13,928 bases of DNA from Treponema sp. (GTDB lineage: Bacteria > Spirochaetota > Spirochaetia > Treponematales > Breznakiellaceae). Position numbers and translations under genes: made by a program. Under the pieces are notes generated by a model that worked only from the letters and a program-made list of their open reading frames with translations, did no database searches and had not been told where the DNA came from. The DNA is taken from assembly GCA_031257695.1 (NCBI GenBank), contig JAIROB010000040.1, forward strand, positions 1-13,928. The letters run 5' to 3'. Each line of letters opens with the position of its first letter. Positions within the stretch are counted from its first letter, which is position 1. This document shows positions 6,247 to 13,928 of this stretch, piece after piece.

Positions 6247-7011
6247 ATGGATACCACAACCAGCCTTGGTTATAATTTCCGGTTAAAGGAATTCGAAGGA
6301 CCCCTGGACCTGCTTCTTTTTTTGATCAAAAAGAACGAGGTCAACCTCTATGACATTCCCATAGCCCAGATTACCGAGCAATACCTGGAGTATCTCCGGT
6401 TTGTCACCCGGCTGGATCTGGAGGATCTCACCGAATTTCACACCATGGCGGCAAGCCTTTTGTACATAAAATCCCGGATGCTTCTTCCCGTGGAATTGAA
6501 CCTCGACGAGGATGTCGAGGATCCCCGGCAGGAACTGGTGGATAAACTTATCGAGTATCAACGGTTCAGAAAGCTCTCTGATTTAATGGAAGAAAGGGGA
6601 AAAGAAGCCGAATGGGTGCTGGAGCGGAAAAAAATCCAACGGGCGCTGCCCTTTGCGGAGGAGGAACTCTGGGAAAAGGCGGATATATGGGCGCTGGTCA
6701 AAACCTTTTCGGCCATCATGTCCCAGGCTCCGGGGGAACGGCTCATCGATCTGTACGAGGAAGTGTCGATCAACGAAAAACTAACCCTGCTCAACGAATT
6801 TTTGGAAACAAAGGGGGAGTGCAATTTCACCGATCTGGTGGTGAGAAACAGCTCCATCATGGACATTGTATGCGCTTTCCTGGCCTTGCTGGAGGCGGTA
6901 AAACTCAGGATGGTCATGGTCTTCCAGAACCGTATGTTCGGGGATATTTTAATACGCTCAGGTCCGGGTTTTGCCCAGGAAGCCGTTTCAGCCGGGGGAG
7001 TTTCGTCGTGA
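6247..7011 (+). CDS. scpA: Segregation and condensation protein A
   Basis: ScpA is the kleisin that bridges the SMC dimer and, with ScpB, forms the bacterial condensin complex. The 254-residue product has the typical N-terminal signature FEGPLDLLLFLIKKNEVNLYD (residues about 16-36) followed by IPIAQITEQYLEYL, which binds the SMC neck. A charged linker follows, and then a C-terminal winged-helix region (VCAFLALLEAVKLRMVMVFQNRMFGDILI) of the kind that binds the SMC head. No other start codon stands before the signature, so ATG 6247 is firm despite the poor ribosome binding site. The stop overlaps the scpB start (GTGA). The neighbours scpB and rluB repeat an arrangement seen in many bacteria. 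Confidence 0.95.
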   Translation: MDTTTSLGYNFRLKEFEGPLDLLLFLIKKNEVNLYDIPIAQITEQYLEYLRFVTRLDLEDLTEFHTMAASLLYIKSRMLLPVELNLDEDVEDPRQELVDKLIEYQRFRKLSDLMEERGKEAEWVLERKKIQRALPFAEEELWEKADIWALVKTFSAIMSQAPGERLIDLYEEVSINEKLTLLNEFLETKGECNFTDLVVRNSSIMDIVCAFLALLEAVKLRMVMVFQNRMFGDILIRSGPGFAQEAVSAGGVSS

Positions 7012-7556
7012 CGGAAGTTGATCTGGAAAAAGAAACCGCTTTGCTAGAAGCCATCCTCTATCTGGAGGCGGATCCCCTGGACGAAGCGGCGCTGATTCGC
7101 ATATCCGGGCTGGCAAAGAACGTGGTCCGGGAAGCCCTGGGCAACCTGGAGGAGCGGTACCGCCGCGGGGATTCCGGGGTAGAGCTGTCCCGGATTGGCG
7201 GGGGGCTTATGATTTCCCCCAAACGGGAGTATTGGGAGAACCTGAAGGATCGGTACGGCAAAAAGAACGAGACCAGGCTTTCCCGGGCCGCTCTGGAAAC
7301 CCTTGCCATCGTGGCCTATTCCCAGCCCGTGACCAGGGCGGAGATCGAGCAGATCCGGGGGGTTTCAGCGGACACCATGATTCGGCTGCTCATGGAAAAG
7401 GGGCTTGTCCGGGAAGCGGGGAAAAAGGACGCCCCCGGAAAGCCTGTCCAGTACGGCACCACCAGGGAATTCCTCAAATTTTTTCAACTGGAAAGCATTG
7501 CGGATCTTCCTAAATTAAGCGAAAGCGAGAATGACCGGTTTGAACTCAATGGATGA
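7008..7556 (+). CDS. scpB: Segregation and condensation protein B
   Basis: I place the start at GTG 7008, which overlaps the scpA stop by 4 nt and has a strong GGGGGAG (6994-7000) 7 nt before it. The product is 182 residues, normal for ScpB. Two winged-helix modules are recognisable: residues about 6-75 (LLEAILYLEADPLDEAAL and IGGGLMISP) and about 92-165, with the family signature LSRAALETLAIVAYSQPVTRAEIEQIRGVS (91-120) and YGTTREFLKFFQLESIADLP near the end. ScpB dimers bind the central part of ScpA in the SMC complex, which acts on the nucleoid. Overlap with scpA predicts coupled translation and matched stoichiometry. Confidence 0.95.
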   Translation: MTEVDLEKETALLEAILYLEADPLDEAALIRISGLAKNVVREALGNLEERYRRGDSGVELSRIGGGLMISPKREYWENLKDRYGKKNETRLSRAALETLAIVAYSQPVTRAEIEQIRGVSADTMIRLLMEKGLVREAGKKDAPGKPVQYGTTREFLKFFQLESIADLPKLSESENDRFELNG

Positions 7557-8310
7557 CACCAAAACGCCCCTCCCCGAAGATCCGGGATCGGAGCAGGCCC
7601 CCCTTCGTTTGCAGGTCTTCCTTGCCCACTCCGGCATTGCCTCCCGCCGCGCCTGCGAGGGGCTTATCAAAGCCGGCCGGATCAGCGTGAACGGCCGGAC
7701 GGTAACGGAGATGGGGCTCAAGGTTTTGCCCGCCGACGATATACGCCTGGACGGGGTGGCCGTACAAATTGAAATCCAATTCCGCTATCTGGCGCTGCAC
7801 AAGCCGCCCCTATATATAAGCAGCTCCTCCGACCCCCAGGGCAGGCCCCTTGCGATGGACCTGTTGCCCAGGATCAGGGAAAGACTGTACAATGTGGGCC
7901 GCCTGGATTATCGCTCATCGGGGCTTATCATCTTTACCAACGACGGCGGCTTTGCGGCCAGGGTGAGCCACCCTTCGGCAAATATTGAAAAGGAATACCT
8001 GGTGGAGGCCACCGGCCCCATTCCGGATTCGCTTCTGGAGCGATTTACAGGGGGCCTGGAAATTGACGGGGTATGGTACCGGGCGGCGAAGGCGGAGCGC
8101 CTGGGCCGAAAGGCAGCGCGGATAACGCTCATTGAAGGGAGGAACCGGGAAATTCGCCGGGTGTTTTCCTATTTTCACCTGCACCCCCAAAGGCTCCACC
8201 GGATTCGAATAGGCCCGGTACTCCTGGGCAGCCTCGGGCCGGGAGAGTCCCGGCCGCTTACGGAGGCAGAGCTCAGGGGATTAGGCCGCGCTGGGAAGGG
8301 GAATCTCTAA
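7531..8310 (+). CDS. rluB: RsuA/RluB-family 23S rRNA pseudouridine synthase
   Basis: The 259-residue protein has an N-terminal S4 RNA-binding domain (about 26-85; RLQVFLAHSGIASRRACEGLIKAGRISVNG) followed by a pseudouridine synthase domain. The motif GRLDYRSSGLIIFTNDG (123-139) holds the catalytic aspartate D126, and EGRNREIRRVF-type residues near 205-215 complete the RsuA-family signature. RluB is expected to modify helix 89 of 23S rRNA (E. coli U2605). Assignment to RluB rather than RsuA, RluE or RluF rests on the scpAB context. ATG 7531 has a weak GCGAG before it and overlaps scpB by 26 nt; ATG 7549 is a shorter alternative with no ribosome binding site. The gene ends 59 nt before cmk-rpsA. 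Confidence 0.85.
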   Translation: MTGLNSMDDTKTPLPEDPGSEQAPLRLQVFLAHSGIASRRACEGLIKAGRISVNGRTVTEMGLKVLPADDIRLDGVAVQIEIQFRYLALHKPPLYISSSSDPQGRPLAMDLLPRIRERLYNVGRLDYRSSGLIIFTNDGGFAARVSHPSANIEKEYLVEATGPIPDSLLERFTGGLEIDGVWYRAAKAERLGRKAARITLIEGRNREIRRVFSYFHLHPQRLHRIRIGPVLLGSLGPGESRPLTEAELRGLGRAGKGNL

Positions 8311-8369
8311 AAGCCGGAGTTTTTGGAGTTTTTCGGAACACGGATCAAATACGATAGGAGGAGCGTATT

Positions 8370-10805
8370 GTGGTAATTGCTATTGACGGGCCCGCGGGTT
8401 CAGGGAAAAGCTCCATCGCCAAGCGTCTGGCGGAGAATCTCACGCTGCCCGGGGAGGGGCCCTTTGCCTATATAAATTCCGGGAATCTGTACCGGGCTAT
8501 TACCCTGGGGTGTATCCGCAGCCATATCGATCCCCTGGATCAGGCGGCCGCCCTGGAGTACGCCGGGTCCGCTCATATCGAGTATAAAGACGGGGAGGTG
8601 CGCCTGGACGGGGAAAATGTGGCCCCCCTGCTTCATACCGACGAAATCGACAGGCTGGCCGCCCCGCTTTCGGCAAATGTGCCCATACGGCACGTGGTCA
8701 ACGCGCTTATCAGGACTATTGCGGGGGAGCGGAATGTGATAGTGGAAGGCCGGGACATGACCTCCGTGGTTTTCCCCGAGTCAAAGTACCGGTTCTACCT
8801 GGACGCTTCCGCGGAAGCCAGGGCCAGGCGGCGCTTTGACCAGGGGGTTTCCGAGCTTAGCCTGGAGGAGATTCTGCGCGCAATCCGGGAGCGGGACGAT
8901 ATCGATAAAAACAAAGCCGAAGGAAGCCTTAAAATTGCGCCGGGAACGCGATATTTGAACACATCGGACTTGACCATAAGCCAAGTTTATGAGAAATTGG
9001 TAGGGGAAATAAAGAATATACAGATAGAGGAATTAAACATGGGGCAGTTGGAAGTGGATTCGGACGGCAGTCCGGTGGACACTGGTTCGCTAGAAGACGC
9101 AAACAATCAAAAAAACGTAAGTTCCCAAGACGATATTCAGACCCTAATGGAAAATTCCCTCAAGAGCATTGAATTGCTTGCCGAGGGGCAGTTGGTGGAA
9201 GGCCATGTGGTGCAGATTACCTCCGATCAGGTCTTTATCAACGTGGGGTACAAATCCGAGGGCAAAATTCCCCTGGGAGAATTCGCCGAGATCCCCCAGG
9301 TCGGGGATACGGTAACGGTCATTCTCGAAGCCAAGGAAGACAGGCACGGGGAAGTGCGGGTTTCCAAACAAAAGGCGGATGTAAAGCTCTTTTGGAAGAA
9401 TCTCCGCCAGGCATTTCAGGACCACACCATGGTGGAAGGGACCGTCGAAAAGCTCGTTAAGGGCGGCTACGATGTGGATCTCGGCGCCTCCGTCAGGGCC
9501 TTCCTGCCCATCAGCCAGTCCGACGCCCAGAAGGTTGACAAGCCGGAAAAACTTCTGGGGCTTAAAACCAACTTCTATGTTGAACGGCTCTATTCGGATG
9601 GCAAGGTTAACATTGTTGTAAACCGCCGCAAGTGGCTTGAGGAAGAGATAGAGCGGAAGCGGAAGGAATTTTTTGAAAATACCCAGATCGGGGACGATGT
9701 GACCGGAACGGTAAAAAGTTTTACTTCCTTTGGCGCCTTTATAGACCTGGGCGGCTTTGACGGCCTGCTTCACATTAACGATATGAGTTGGGGCCACGTG
9801 ACCCGGCCCAAGGACTTCGTACGGAAGGGCCAGGAAATACGCCTCAAGGTTATCCGCATTGATCCTCAGGAAAAACGGATCAACCTGTCCTTAAAACATT
9901 TTTCCGACGATCCCTGGGTCCACTTTGAGGAAAAATACCATGTCAACGACATAATCGACGGAAGGGTAACCAAGCTCACCGACTTCGGCGCGTTTGTGGA
10001 GCTTGAGGAGGGCATTGAAGGGCTGGTGCATATTTCGGAATTCTCCTGGGTAAAAAAAGTACAGAAACCGGAGGAAGCCCTATCCATAGGGGACGAAATC
10101 AAGTGCATGATCCTGGGGTACGATCTCCAGGCGGGGAGGGTGTCCCTGGGGCTTAATCAGATCACCGCCAACCCCTGGACCAACATCGACGAAAAATACC
10201 CCGTAGGAACCCGGCTTACCCGCAGGGTTGCCAAGATCACCAATGCCGGAGCCTTCATTGAGCTGGAGGAGGGCATAGACGGGTTTCTCCACGGGGACGA
10301 TATTTCCTGGACCAAAAAGATCAAGCGCCCCGGCAGTGAATTGTCCGTGGGCCAGGAAATTGAAGTTATGGTCATCAGCCTCGATGCGGGAGGGAAAAAT
10401 ATACGCCTGGGCATCAAACAGCTCTCGCAGGATCCCTGGAAGAGCTTTGCGGAAACCTACAGGCCCGGCTCCCCCGTGGAAGGGGAAGTTTCGTCGGTCA
10501 CCGACTTCGGCGTGTTTGTCCGGGTTCCCGGCGGCATCGAAGGGCTTATCCATAAGTCCAACCTTCCGGAAAACCGCGACGAAAACCCGGACGAGCTTCT
10601 TAAAAAGTACGCCGTGGGGGATAAAATAAAAGCGGTGGTGCTGGAGATACAGAGCGACAAGCAGAAGGTGGCTTTCTCGATCAAGGATTATCAGAAGAAG
10701 GTTCAACAGGACGAATTGTCCCGGTATATGGCGGTTGAGGAAACCGATGGTTCCACTTTTACCCTGGGAGATTTTTTAAAGTCAAAAAATACTTCCGAGG
10801 GGTAG
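8370..10805 (+). CDS. cmk-rpsA: Cytidylate kinase fused to ribosomal protein S1
   Basis: One 811-residue frame carries two proteins. Residues 1 to about 219 are CMP kinase, which makes CDP: P-loop GPAGSGKS (7-14), NSGNLYR (36-42) matching the nucleotide-binding DSGAIYR of E. coli Cmk, GRDM (127-130) and ERDDIDKNK (174-182). Compared with E. coli Cmk from memory, K182 stands where Arg188 would be. Residues about 272-773 hold six S1 (OB-fold) domains, starting near 272, 354, 440, 526, 611 and 698; the S1 protein holds mRNA on the 30S subunit. GTG 8370 has a strong AGGAGG (8356-8361) 8 nt upstream. In many bacteria cmk and rpsA are adjacent separate genes; the fusion is, to my knowledge, a treponeme feature. 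An internal ATG with a ribosome binding site sits at the junction and could also make S1 alone (588 residues). Confidence 0.95.
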   Translation: MVIAIDGPAGSGKSSIAKRLAENLTLPGEGPFAYINSGNLYRAITLGCIRSHIDPLDQAAALEYAGSAHIEYKDGEVRLDGENVAPLLHTDEIDRLAAPLSANVPIRHVVNALIRTIAGERNVIVEGRDMTSVVFPESKYRFYLDASAEARARRRFDQGVSELSLEEILRAIRERDDIDKNKAEGSLKIAPGTRYLNTSDLTISQVYEKLVGEIKNIQIEELNMGQLEVDSDGSPVDTGSLEDANNQKNVSSQDDIQTLMENSLKSIELLAEGQLVEGHVVQITSDQVFINVGYKSEGKIPLGEFAEIPQVGDTVTVILEAKEDRHGEVRVSKQKADVKLFWKNLRQAFQDHTMVEGTVEKLVKGGYDVDLGASVRAFLPISQSDAQKVDKPEKLLGLKTNFYVERLYSDGKVNIVVNRRKWLEEEIERKRKEFFENTQIGDDVTGTVKSFTSFGAFIDLGGFDGLLHINDMSWGHVTRPKDFVRKGQEIRLKVIRIDPQEKRINLSLKHFSDDPWVHFEEKYHVNDIIDGRVTKLTDFGAFVELEEGIEGLVHISEFSWVKKVQKPEEALSIGDEIKCMILGYDLQAGRVSLGLNQITANPWTNIDEKYPVGTRLTRRVAKITNAGAFIELEEGIDGFLHGDDISWTKKIKRPGSELSVGQEIEVMVISLDAGGKNIRLGIKQLSQDPWKSFAETYRPGSPVEGEVSSVTDFGVFVRVPGGIEGLIHKSNLPENRDENPDELLKKYAVGDKIKAVVLEIQSDKQKVAFSIKDYQKKVQQDELSRYMAVEETDGSTFTLGDFLKSKNTSEG
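9026..9041 (+). promoter_or_regulatory. Internal ribosome binding site and ATG at the cmk/S1 junction
   Basis: AGAGGA (9026-9031) stands 7 nt before the in-frame ATG at 9039 (residue 224 of the fusion). The position is exactly between the end of the kinase domain and the acidic N-terminus of S1. Starting here would give a 588-residue S1, close to the 557 of E. coli. This may be a relic of formerly separate genes or an active second start. Confidence 0.5.
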
Positions 10806-10817
10806 CCAGACTGCTTT

Positions 10818-12335
10818 ATGCTGTCAACCATTGACGTTCAGAAATTTAACACCCTGATCGAGATTAACGCTCTTATCAATTCAAATTATACGGATCTCCA
10901 GTCTCTGTTGACCACGATACTGGAATCCGCCACCAGGCTGTGCGAAGGCGAATCCTCCAGCATCCTCATGGCGGATCAGAAAAATCGGGAGCTTCATTTT
11001 GAAATAGCGCTGGGGATCAAGGGCGCGGAGGTAAAAAATTTCACCCTTCAATTCGGGGAGGGCATAGCCGGGTGGGTGGTGGAAAACAATAAATCCATCA
11101 TTGTAAACGATGTGATCAACGACAAACGCCACCAGAGCGCCATTCCCGAACTCATAGGATATTCTTCCAAGACCATGCTTGCGGTCCCCATGCGCAGCAA
11201 AGATGTTTGTATCGGCGTGATTGAACTGATAAATAAAAAGGACGGCAGGTATTTTTCCCAGGATGATCTTGAATGGCTGGAACTATTCGCCAACCAGGCG
11301 GCCATAGCCATTCAGAACGCCCGGAGCTTTGAGCAGGCGCGGGAAGAAATAGAATCGCTGCAGGATCAGATACAAACGGACAAGGGCTATCATACCATGA
11401 TTGCGAAAAGCCCCCTTATCATGGAAAAGATCGATATTATCGACCGGGTCGCCAAGACCGATTCTTCGGCGCTGATCCTGGGGGAGAGCGGGGTAGGGAA
11501 GGAAATTTTCGCGGAACAGATACACCTCCGCAGCCTCCGCGCAAAGGCGCCCTTTATCCGGGTAAACTGCGCCGCCCTTCCTGAGGGCCTTCTGGAAAGC
11601 GAGCTCTTCGGCCATGTCAAGGGCGCCTTTACCGGCGCCATTCAGAACCGGCGCGGCCGTTTTGAGCTGGCAGACAAGGGCACTATTTTTCTTGACGAAA
11701 TAGGGGATCTCCCCCTGCAGTTCCAGGCAAAACTACTCCGGGTTATTCAGCAAAAGACCTTTGAAAAGATCGGTTCCGAAGTTTCCATCACCGTAAATGT
11801 GCGTATCCTGGCGGCGACAAACAAAGATATTGAGGCCCTGGTTGAAAAGGGGGAATTCCGCAGGGATCTCTACTACCGGCTGAACGTGCTGCCCATCTAT
11901 ATCCCCCCCCTCAGGCAGCGTCCCGAGGATATACCGGCGCTGGCGGAATTTTTTCTTAAAAAATTTACCCGGAAAACAAAAAAACAATTCGAAGGCTTTT
12001 CCAATGAAGCCATGGAAGCCATGCTTTCCTATTCCTGGCCCGGAAATATTCGGGAGCTGGAAAATTGCATTGAACGGGCCTGCGTGATTGGCAGAAATTC
12101 TCTGATACGGAAGGAGGATCTCTTTCTGCAGACCGGCGGCGAAGAGGATGTCAACGGGAGAGACCGGAATTTAAAAACGGCGATCAATGCCTTTAAGTCC
12201 CATTTTATACAAAAGGCGCTGGAAGAAAACCGCTGGAACAAAACAGAGACCGCAAAAGCCCTGGACATCCAGCGGACCTATTTATCACGGCTCATTAAAG
12301 AATTAGACATTATAAGCCATAAGGAGAAAAAATAA
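10818..12335 (+). CDS. Sigma-54-dependent activator with GAF sensor domain
   Basis: The 505-residue protein has the NifA/FhlA layout. It begins with an N-terminal GAF domain (about 25-168; GEGIAGWVVENNKSIIVNDV and MLAVPMRSKDVCIGVIELINK) and a short coiled linker (170-188). The AAA+ domain has Walker A GESGVGKE (222-229), the sigma-54-contacting loop GAFTGA (269-274), Walker B IFLDE (290-294), arginines in FRRDLYYRLNV (347-357) and WPGNIRELEN (407-416). A Fis-type helix-turn-helix closes it (about 463-495; NKTETAKALDIQRTYLSRLIKEL). All residues needed to remodel the sigma-54 RNA polymerase are present. There is no receiver domain, so the signal is likely a small molecule bound by the GAF domain; which one cannot be told. 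The start 12 nt after the cmk-rpsA stop, with a poor ribosome binding site, suggests read-through from the upstream operon. Whether it is a NifA proper is not supported. Confidence 0.93.
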   Translation: MLSTIDVQKFNTLIEINALINSNYTDLQSLLTTILESATRLCEGESSSILMADQKNRELHFEIALGIKGAEVKNFTLQFGEGIAGWVVENNKSIIVNDVINDKRHQSAIPELIGYSSKTMLAVPMRSKDVCIGVIELINKKDGRYFSQDDLEWLELFANQAAIAIQNARSFEQAREEIESLQDQIQTDKGYHTMIAKSPLIMEKIDIIDRVAKTDSSALILGESGVGKEIFAEQIHLRSLRAKAPFIRVNCAALPEGLLESELFGHVKGAFTGAIQNRRGRFELADKGTIFLDEIGDLPLQFQAKLLRVIQQKTFEKIGSEVSITVNVRILAATNKDIEALVEKGEFRRDLYYRLNVLPIYIPPLRQRPEDIPALAEFFLKKFTRKTKKQFEGFSNEAMEAMLSYSWPGNIRELENCIERACVIGRNSLIRKEDLFLQTGGEEDVNGRDRNLKTAINAFKSHFIQKALEENRWNKTETAKALDIQRTYLSRLIKELDIISHKEKK

Positions 12336-13027
12336 TGGCGGCAACGGAAGAAAAAAAAGAAAACCGCAGTTTTAGTGATATGCTGGCTGATTTTATCCGG
12401 AATAAGCGCAGGGAACTGCTGGTCGCCATGCTTGCGATTCTGGCAATACTCATTGGCTTTGTCGCCGGCTACGCCATCCGATCCTCGCTGCGGGAAAAAG
12501 CCAACAGCGCCGTTGAGGATTTTGCCCGGCGCTACGAGGTCCTGGTAATCGACATTAACGAGAGCGAAAAAGCGGAGGATACCCAGGCCCTGCTGGAGGA
12601 GCTTAACGACTTTGCGGAAAAACACTCAGGCCACGCCGGCGCCCGAGCCTATTCCTTGGCCGCATCCATCTACGCGGAACAGAAAAACTGGGCCCTGGCG
12701 GAAAGCGCCTGGAGGAACTCCGCAAAAAAAGCGGGAAAATCCTACCTGGCGCCGGCGTCCCTGTTTAACGCCGCGGTTGCCGCGGAAGAGCAGGGGAACC
12801 TTGACCAGGCCATAGAACTCTACGCCGAAAGCGCCGCCCATGTTTCAGGTTTTCCCGCCGCGGCCCGCGCCCAGTTTGAGGTTGGCCGGCTGAGCGAATC
12901 CCAGGGCGACATTCAGGCAGCTCTGGAAGCGTACAAACTGATACCGGAAAAGTGGGCCGACGAATCCTCATGGATTAACCTCGCGCAAAGCCGTATCATC
13001 CTTCTGTCAAATACCGGGCCGCAGTGA
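12335..13027 (+). CDS. Membrane-anchored TPR protein (YfgM-like layout)
   Basis: The 230-residue protein has a charged N-terminus, one transmembrane helix (about 28-48; LLVAMLAILAILIGFVAGYAI) and an extracytoplasmic helical domain. The helices at about 103-133, 139-170 and 176-206 have the TPR pattern (for example ASLFNAAVAAEEQGNLDQAIELYAES). The form, a short cytoplasmic end, one anchor and a TPR domain outside, resembles YfgM, a partner of the SecYEG/PpiD machinery. That similarity is structural and not proof of function. The start overlaps the previous stop by one base (TAATG), with AAGGAG (12320-12325) 9 nt upstream, so the gene is translationally tied to the activator gene. It overlaps the next gene by 4 nt. 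Confidence 0.75.
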   Translation: MAATEEKKENRSFSDMLADFIRNKRRELLVAMLAILAILIGFVAGYAIRSSLREKANSAVEDFARRYEVLVIDINESEKAEDTQALLEELNDFAEKHSGHAGARAYSLAASIYAEQKNWALAESAWRNSAKKAGKSYLAPASLFNAAVAAEEQGNLDQAIELYAESAAHVSGFPAAARAQFEVGRLSESQGDIQAALEAYKLIPEKWADESSWINLAQSRIILLSNTGPQ

Positions 13028-13809
13028 TCAAAGGCCTCCGTTTCTCGGGAATGGCGTTATTCATCCTGCTGACGGCGCTGGGAAGCAGCTTCGCGTCCTG
13101 CGGGATTGAAACCTATAAGTATCTCGACCCGGTCGATCCGGGTATTCCCATGACCTTCAACACCACGGCTTACATCGCCCTTCCCGGGGGGCAGCCCAAT
13201 TACTTCCGCTATTTTGTCATTTATTACCGTATCTATATCAGCAACCTGCCCGTTAATGTAGTAGACACCGGGGCGCTGGCTCAGATCAATTCCTCCCTGT
13301 ACACCGACTACAATTACTTTCTTTCCTATACCAATAGCACGACGGCGCCTACCACCATGGGCTCCACATTTTCCGGCAGAAAATACTTTCCCCTGGAGCT
13401 GGAAAACGCGTCCATTGAAAGCGTTTTGGACAGCGGGGGAGGGGTCGTCACCCTGGATTTTTCGGCCCCCCAGTCCAGGCCGTCCCTCATCATGGGGGAT
13501 ATACGCTCCGAGCAGCCGGGGGCGCCCTACACACGGTATACGCTGTCCCGGAACACACGGAACGACAATACTCCCTATGCGAACAATTATTATTTTGTAA
13601 ACTCAGATGATATAAACAATGGCGATCACATCAGCTCCGATTCGTCCCGTATCAACCAGGATGTTGAAAAAGGAGCCCAGAGCGTTTCCGGCCCCAAATA
13701 CACCTATGCGTCCATGTACATACTTGCCCACGGCCTGGACGACACCAATTTCACCAACATCTATAGCATACCGACTTTTATAGGCATTTTTCGCCTGCCG
13801 GATGAATAA
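13024..13809 (+). CDS. Predicted lipoprotein of unknown function
   Basis: I do not recognise this 261-residue protein. It starts with a signal peptide (MIKGLRFSGMALFILLTALG) and a lipobox-like FASC with C26 as the probable lipidated cysteine. The mature part is rich in Asn, Ser, Thr and Tyr, with alternating strands such as YFRYFVIYYRIYISNL (about 60-75), and looks like a beta-rich extracytoplasmic domain. No catalytic motif stands out. GTG 13024 overlaps the stop of the TPR gene (GTGA) and has no clear ribosome binding site; ATG 13051 is possible but would shorten the signal peptide's basic end. Its place in an overlapping chain with the TPR membrane protein suggests a joint envelope role. 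Confidence 0.7.
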   Translation: MIKGLRFSGMALFILLTALGSSFASCGIETYKYLDPVDPGIPMTFNTTAYIALPGGQPNYFRYFVIYYRIYISNLPVNVVDTGALAQINSSLYTDYNYFLSYTNSTTAPTTMGSTFSGRKYFPLELENASIESVLDSGGGVVTLDFSAPQSRPSLIMGDIRSEQPGAPYTRYTLSRNTRNDNTPYANNYYFVNSDDINNGDHISSDSSRINQDVEKGAQSVSGPKYTYASMYILAHGLDDTNFTNIYSIPTFIGIFRLPDE

Positions 13810-13828
13810 GCCGCCAACGCGGCGGCTT
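13808..13828 (+). terminator. Hairpin at the end of the lipoprotein gene
   Basis: AAGCCGCC and GGCGGCTT form a perfect 8-bp stem around a 5-nt loop, beginning inside the TAA stop codon. It is not followed by a T-run, so termination efficiency is uncertain, but its place at the end of the gene chain fits a terminator. Confidence 0.5.
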
Positions 13829-13855
13829 GACAATACAGGGAAGCCTGCCTACTCT
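13827..13855 (+). promoter_or_regulatory. Candidate promoter of the last gene (leaderless)
   Basis: TTGACA (13827-13832) is a perfect -35, and TACTCT (13850-13855) follows after exactly 17 nt. The ATG at 13863 comes 7 nt after the -10. GGAG (13857-13860) lies only 2 nt from the ATG, too close for normal use. Confidence 0.45.
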
Positions 13856-13862
13856 TGGAGAG

Positions 13863-13928
13863 ATGAACGAAAAACAGAAGGCAAAGCGGGGCGGAATGGA
13901 CAGGGCAGGCGGCTGGTTTACCGGCCTG
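13863..13928 (+). CDS. Start of a gene cut by the window end
   Basis: Twenty-two codons are visible (MNEKQKAKRGG, then MDRAGGWFTGL), open to the last base. The basic, polar start resembles a cytoplasmic N-terminus or the region before a membrane segment. A second ATG at 13896 is an alternative start. Support comes from the candidate promoter just upstream. The product cannot be identified. Confidence 0.5.
   Translation, partial: MNEKQKAKRGGMDRAGGWFTGL

Noticed and set aside
8350..8355. TACGAT as a -10 box for cmk-rpsA
   Set aside because: A start there would cut off the strong AGGAGG ribosome binding site at 8356-8361 and there is no -35 at the right distance.
10818..12335. Calling the activator NifA
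   Set aside because: The GAF-AAA-Fis layout is shared by NifA, FhlA and others; no nif genes or NifA-specific features are seen in the window.
1..13928. tRNA, rRNA, riboswitch, integrase or complete insertion sequence
   Set aside because: I found no cloverleaf, rRNA-like stretch, known riboswitch core or transposase frame when reading both strands.

Overview
The window reads as chromosomal DNA of a GC-rich spirochaete of the Treponema group. The best clue is a single reading frame that fuses cytidylate kinase to ribosomal protein S1, a form I associate with treponemes. Supporting clues are several lipoproteins with loose spirochaete-type lipoboxes and a BspA-like leucine-rich-repeat surface protein. 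A termite-gut or free-living relative is plausible given the base composition, but the species cannot be fixed from this sequence.

Layout. (1) Positions 1-1140 hold a minus-strand gene for an outer-membrane beta-barrel that I identify as an omptin-family protease, with both Asp-Asp and Asp-His active-site pairs in place. (2) About 380 bp of nested inverted repeats (1191-1573) separates it from the plus-strand genes and runs into the 5' end of the next gene. (3) 1482-2869 is a two-gene unit: an SH3-like lipoprotein overlapping a DUF445 membrane protein. (4) 2870-3070 is a gap full of GC hairpins. (5) 3071-4639 is a lipoprotein with a 90-bp tandem repeat array followed by BspA-type leucine-rich repeats. 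(6) 4733-6157 is recA, whose product carries a C-terminal extension of about 125 residues made of 14-residue repeats and ending in an AT-hook-like motif. (7) 6247-8310 is scpA-scpB-rluB in overlapping frames, followed by cmk-rpsA (8370-10805). (8) 10818-13809 is a GAF/sigma-54 activator, a membrane-anchored TPR protein and a lipoprotein, all closely packed. (9) A new gene starts at 13863 and leaves the window.

How the genes work together. The centre is housekeeping: recombination (recA), chromosome condensation (scpAB), 23S rRNA pseudouridylation (rluB), CMP phosphorylation and translation initiation (cmk-rpsA). The flanks are cell-envelope genes: the omptin-like protease, three lipoproteins, DUF445 and the TPR protein.

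The points most worth a second look are the RecA tail, the possible independent S1 start inside the fusion, the omptin-like protease, the nested palindromic element that seems to supply the start of a lipoprotein gene, and three candidate promoters whose -10 boxes each lie exactly 7 nt from a start codon, suggesting leaderless mRNAs. No complete new multi-gene defence or mobile system is visible.
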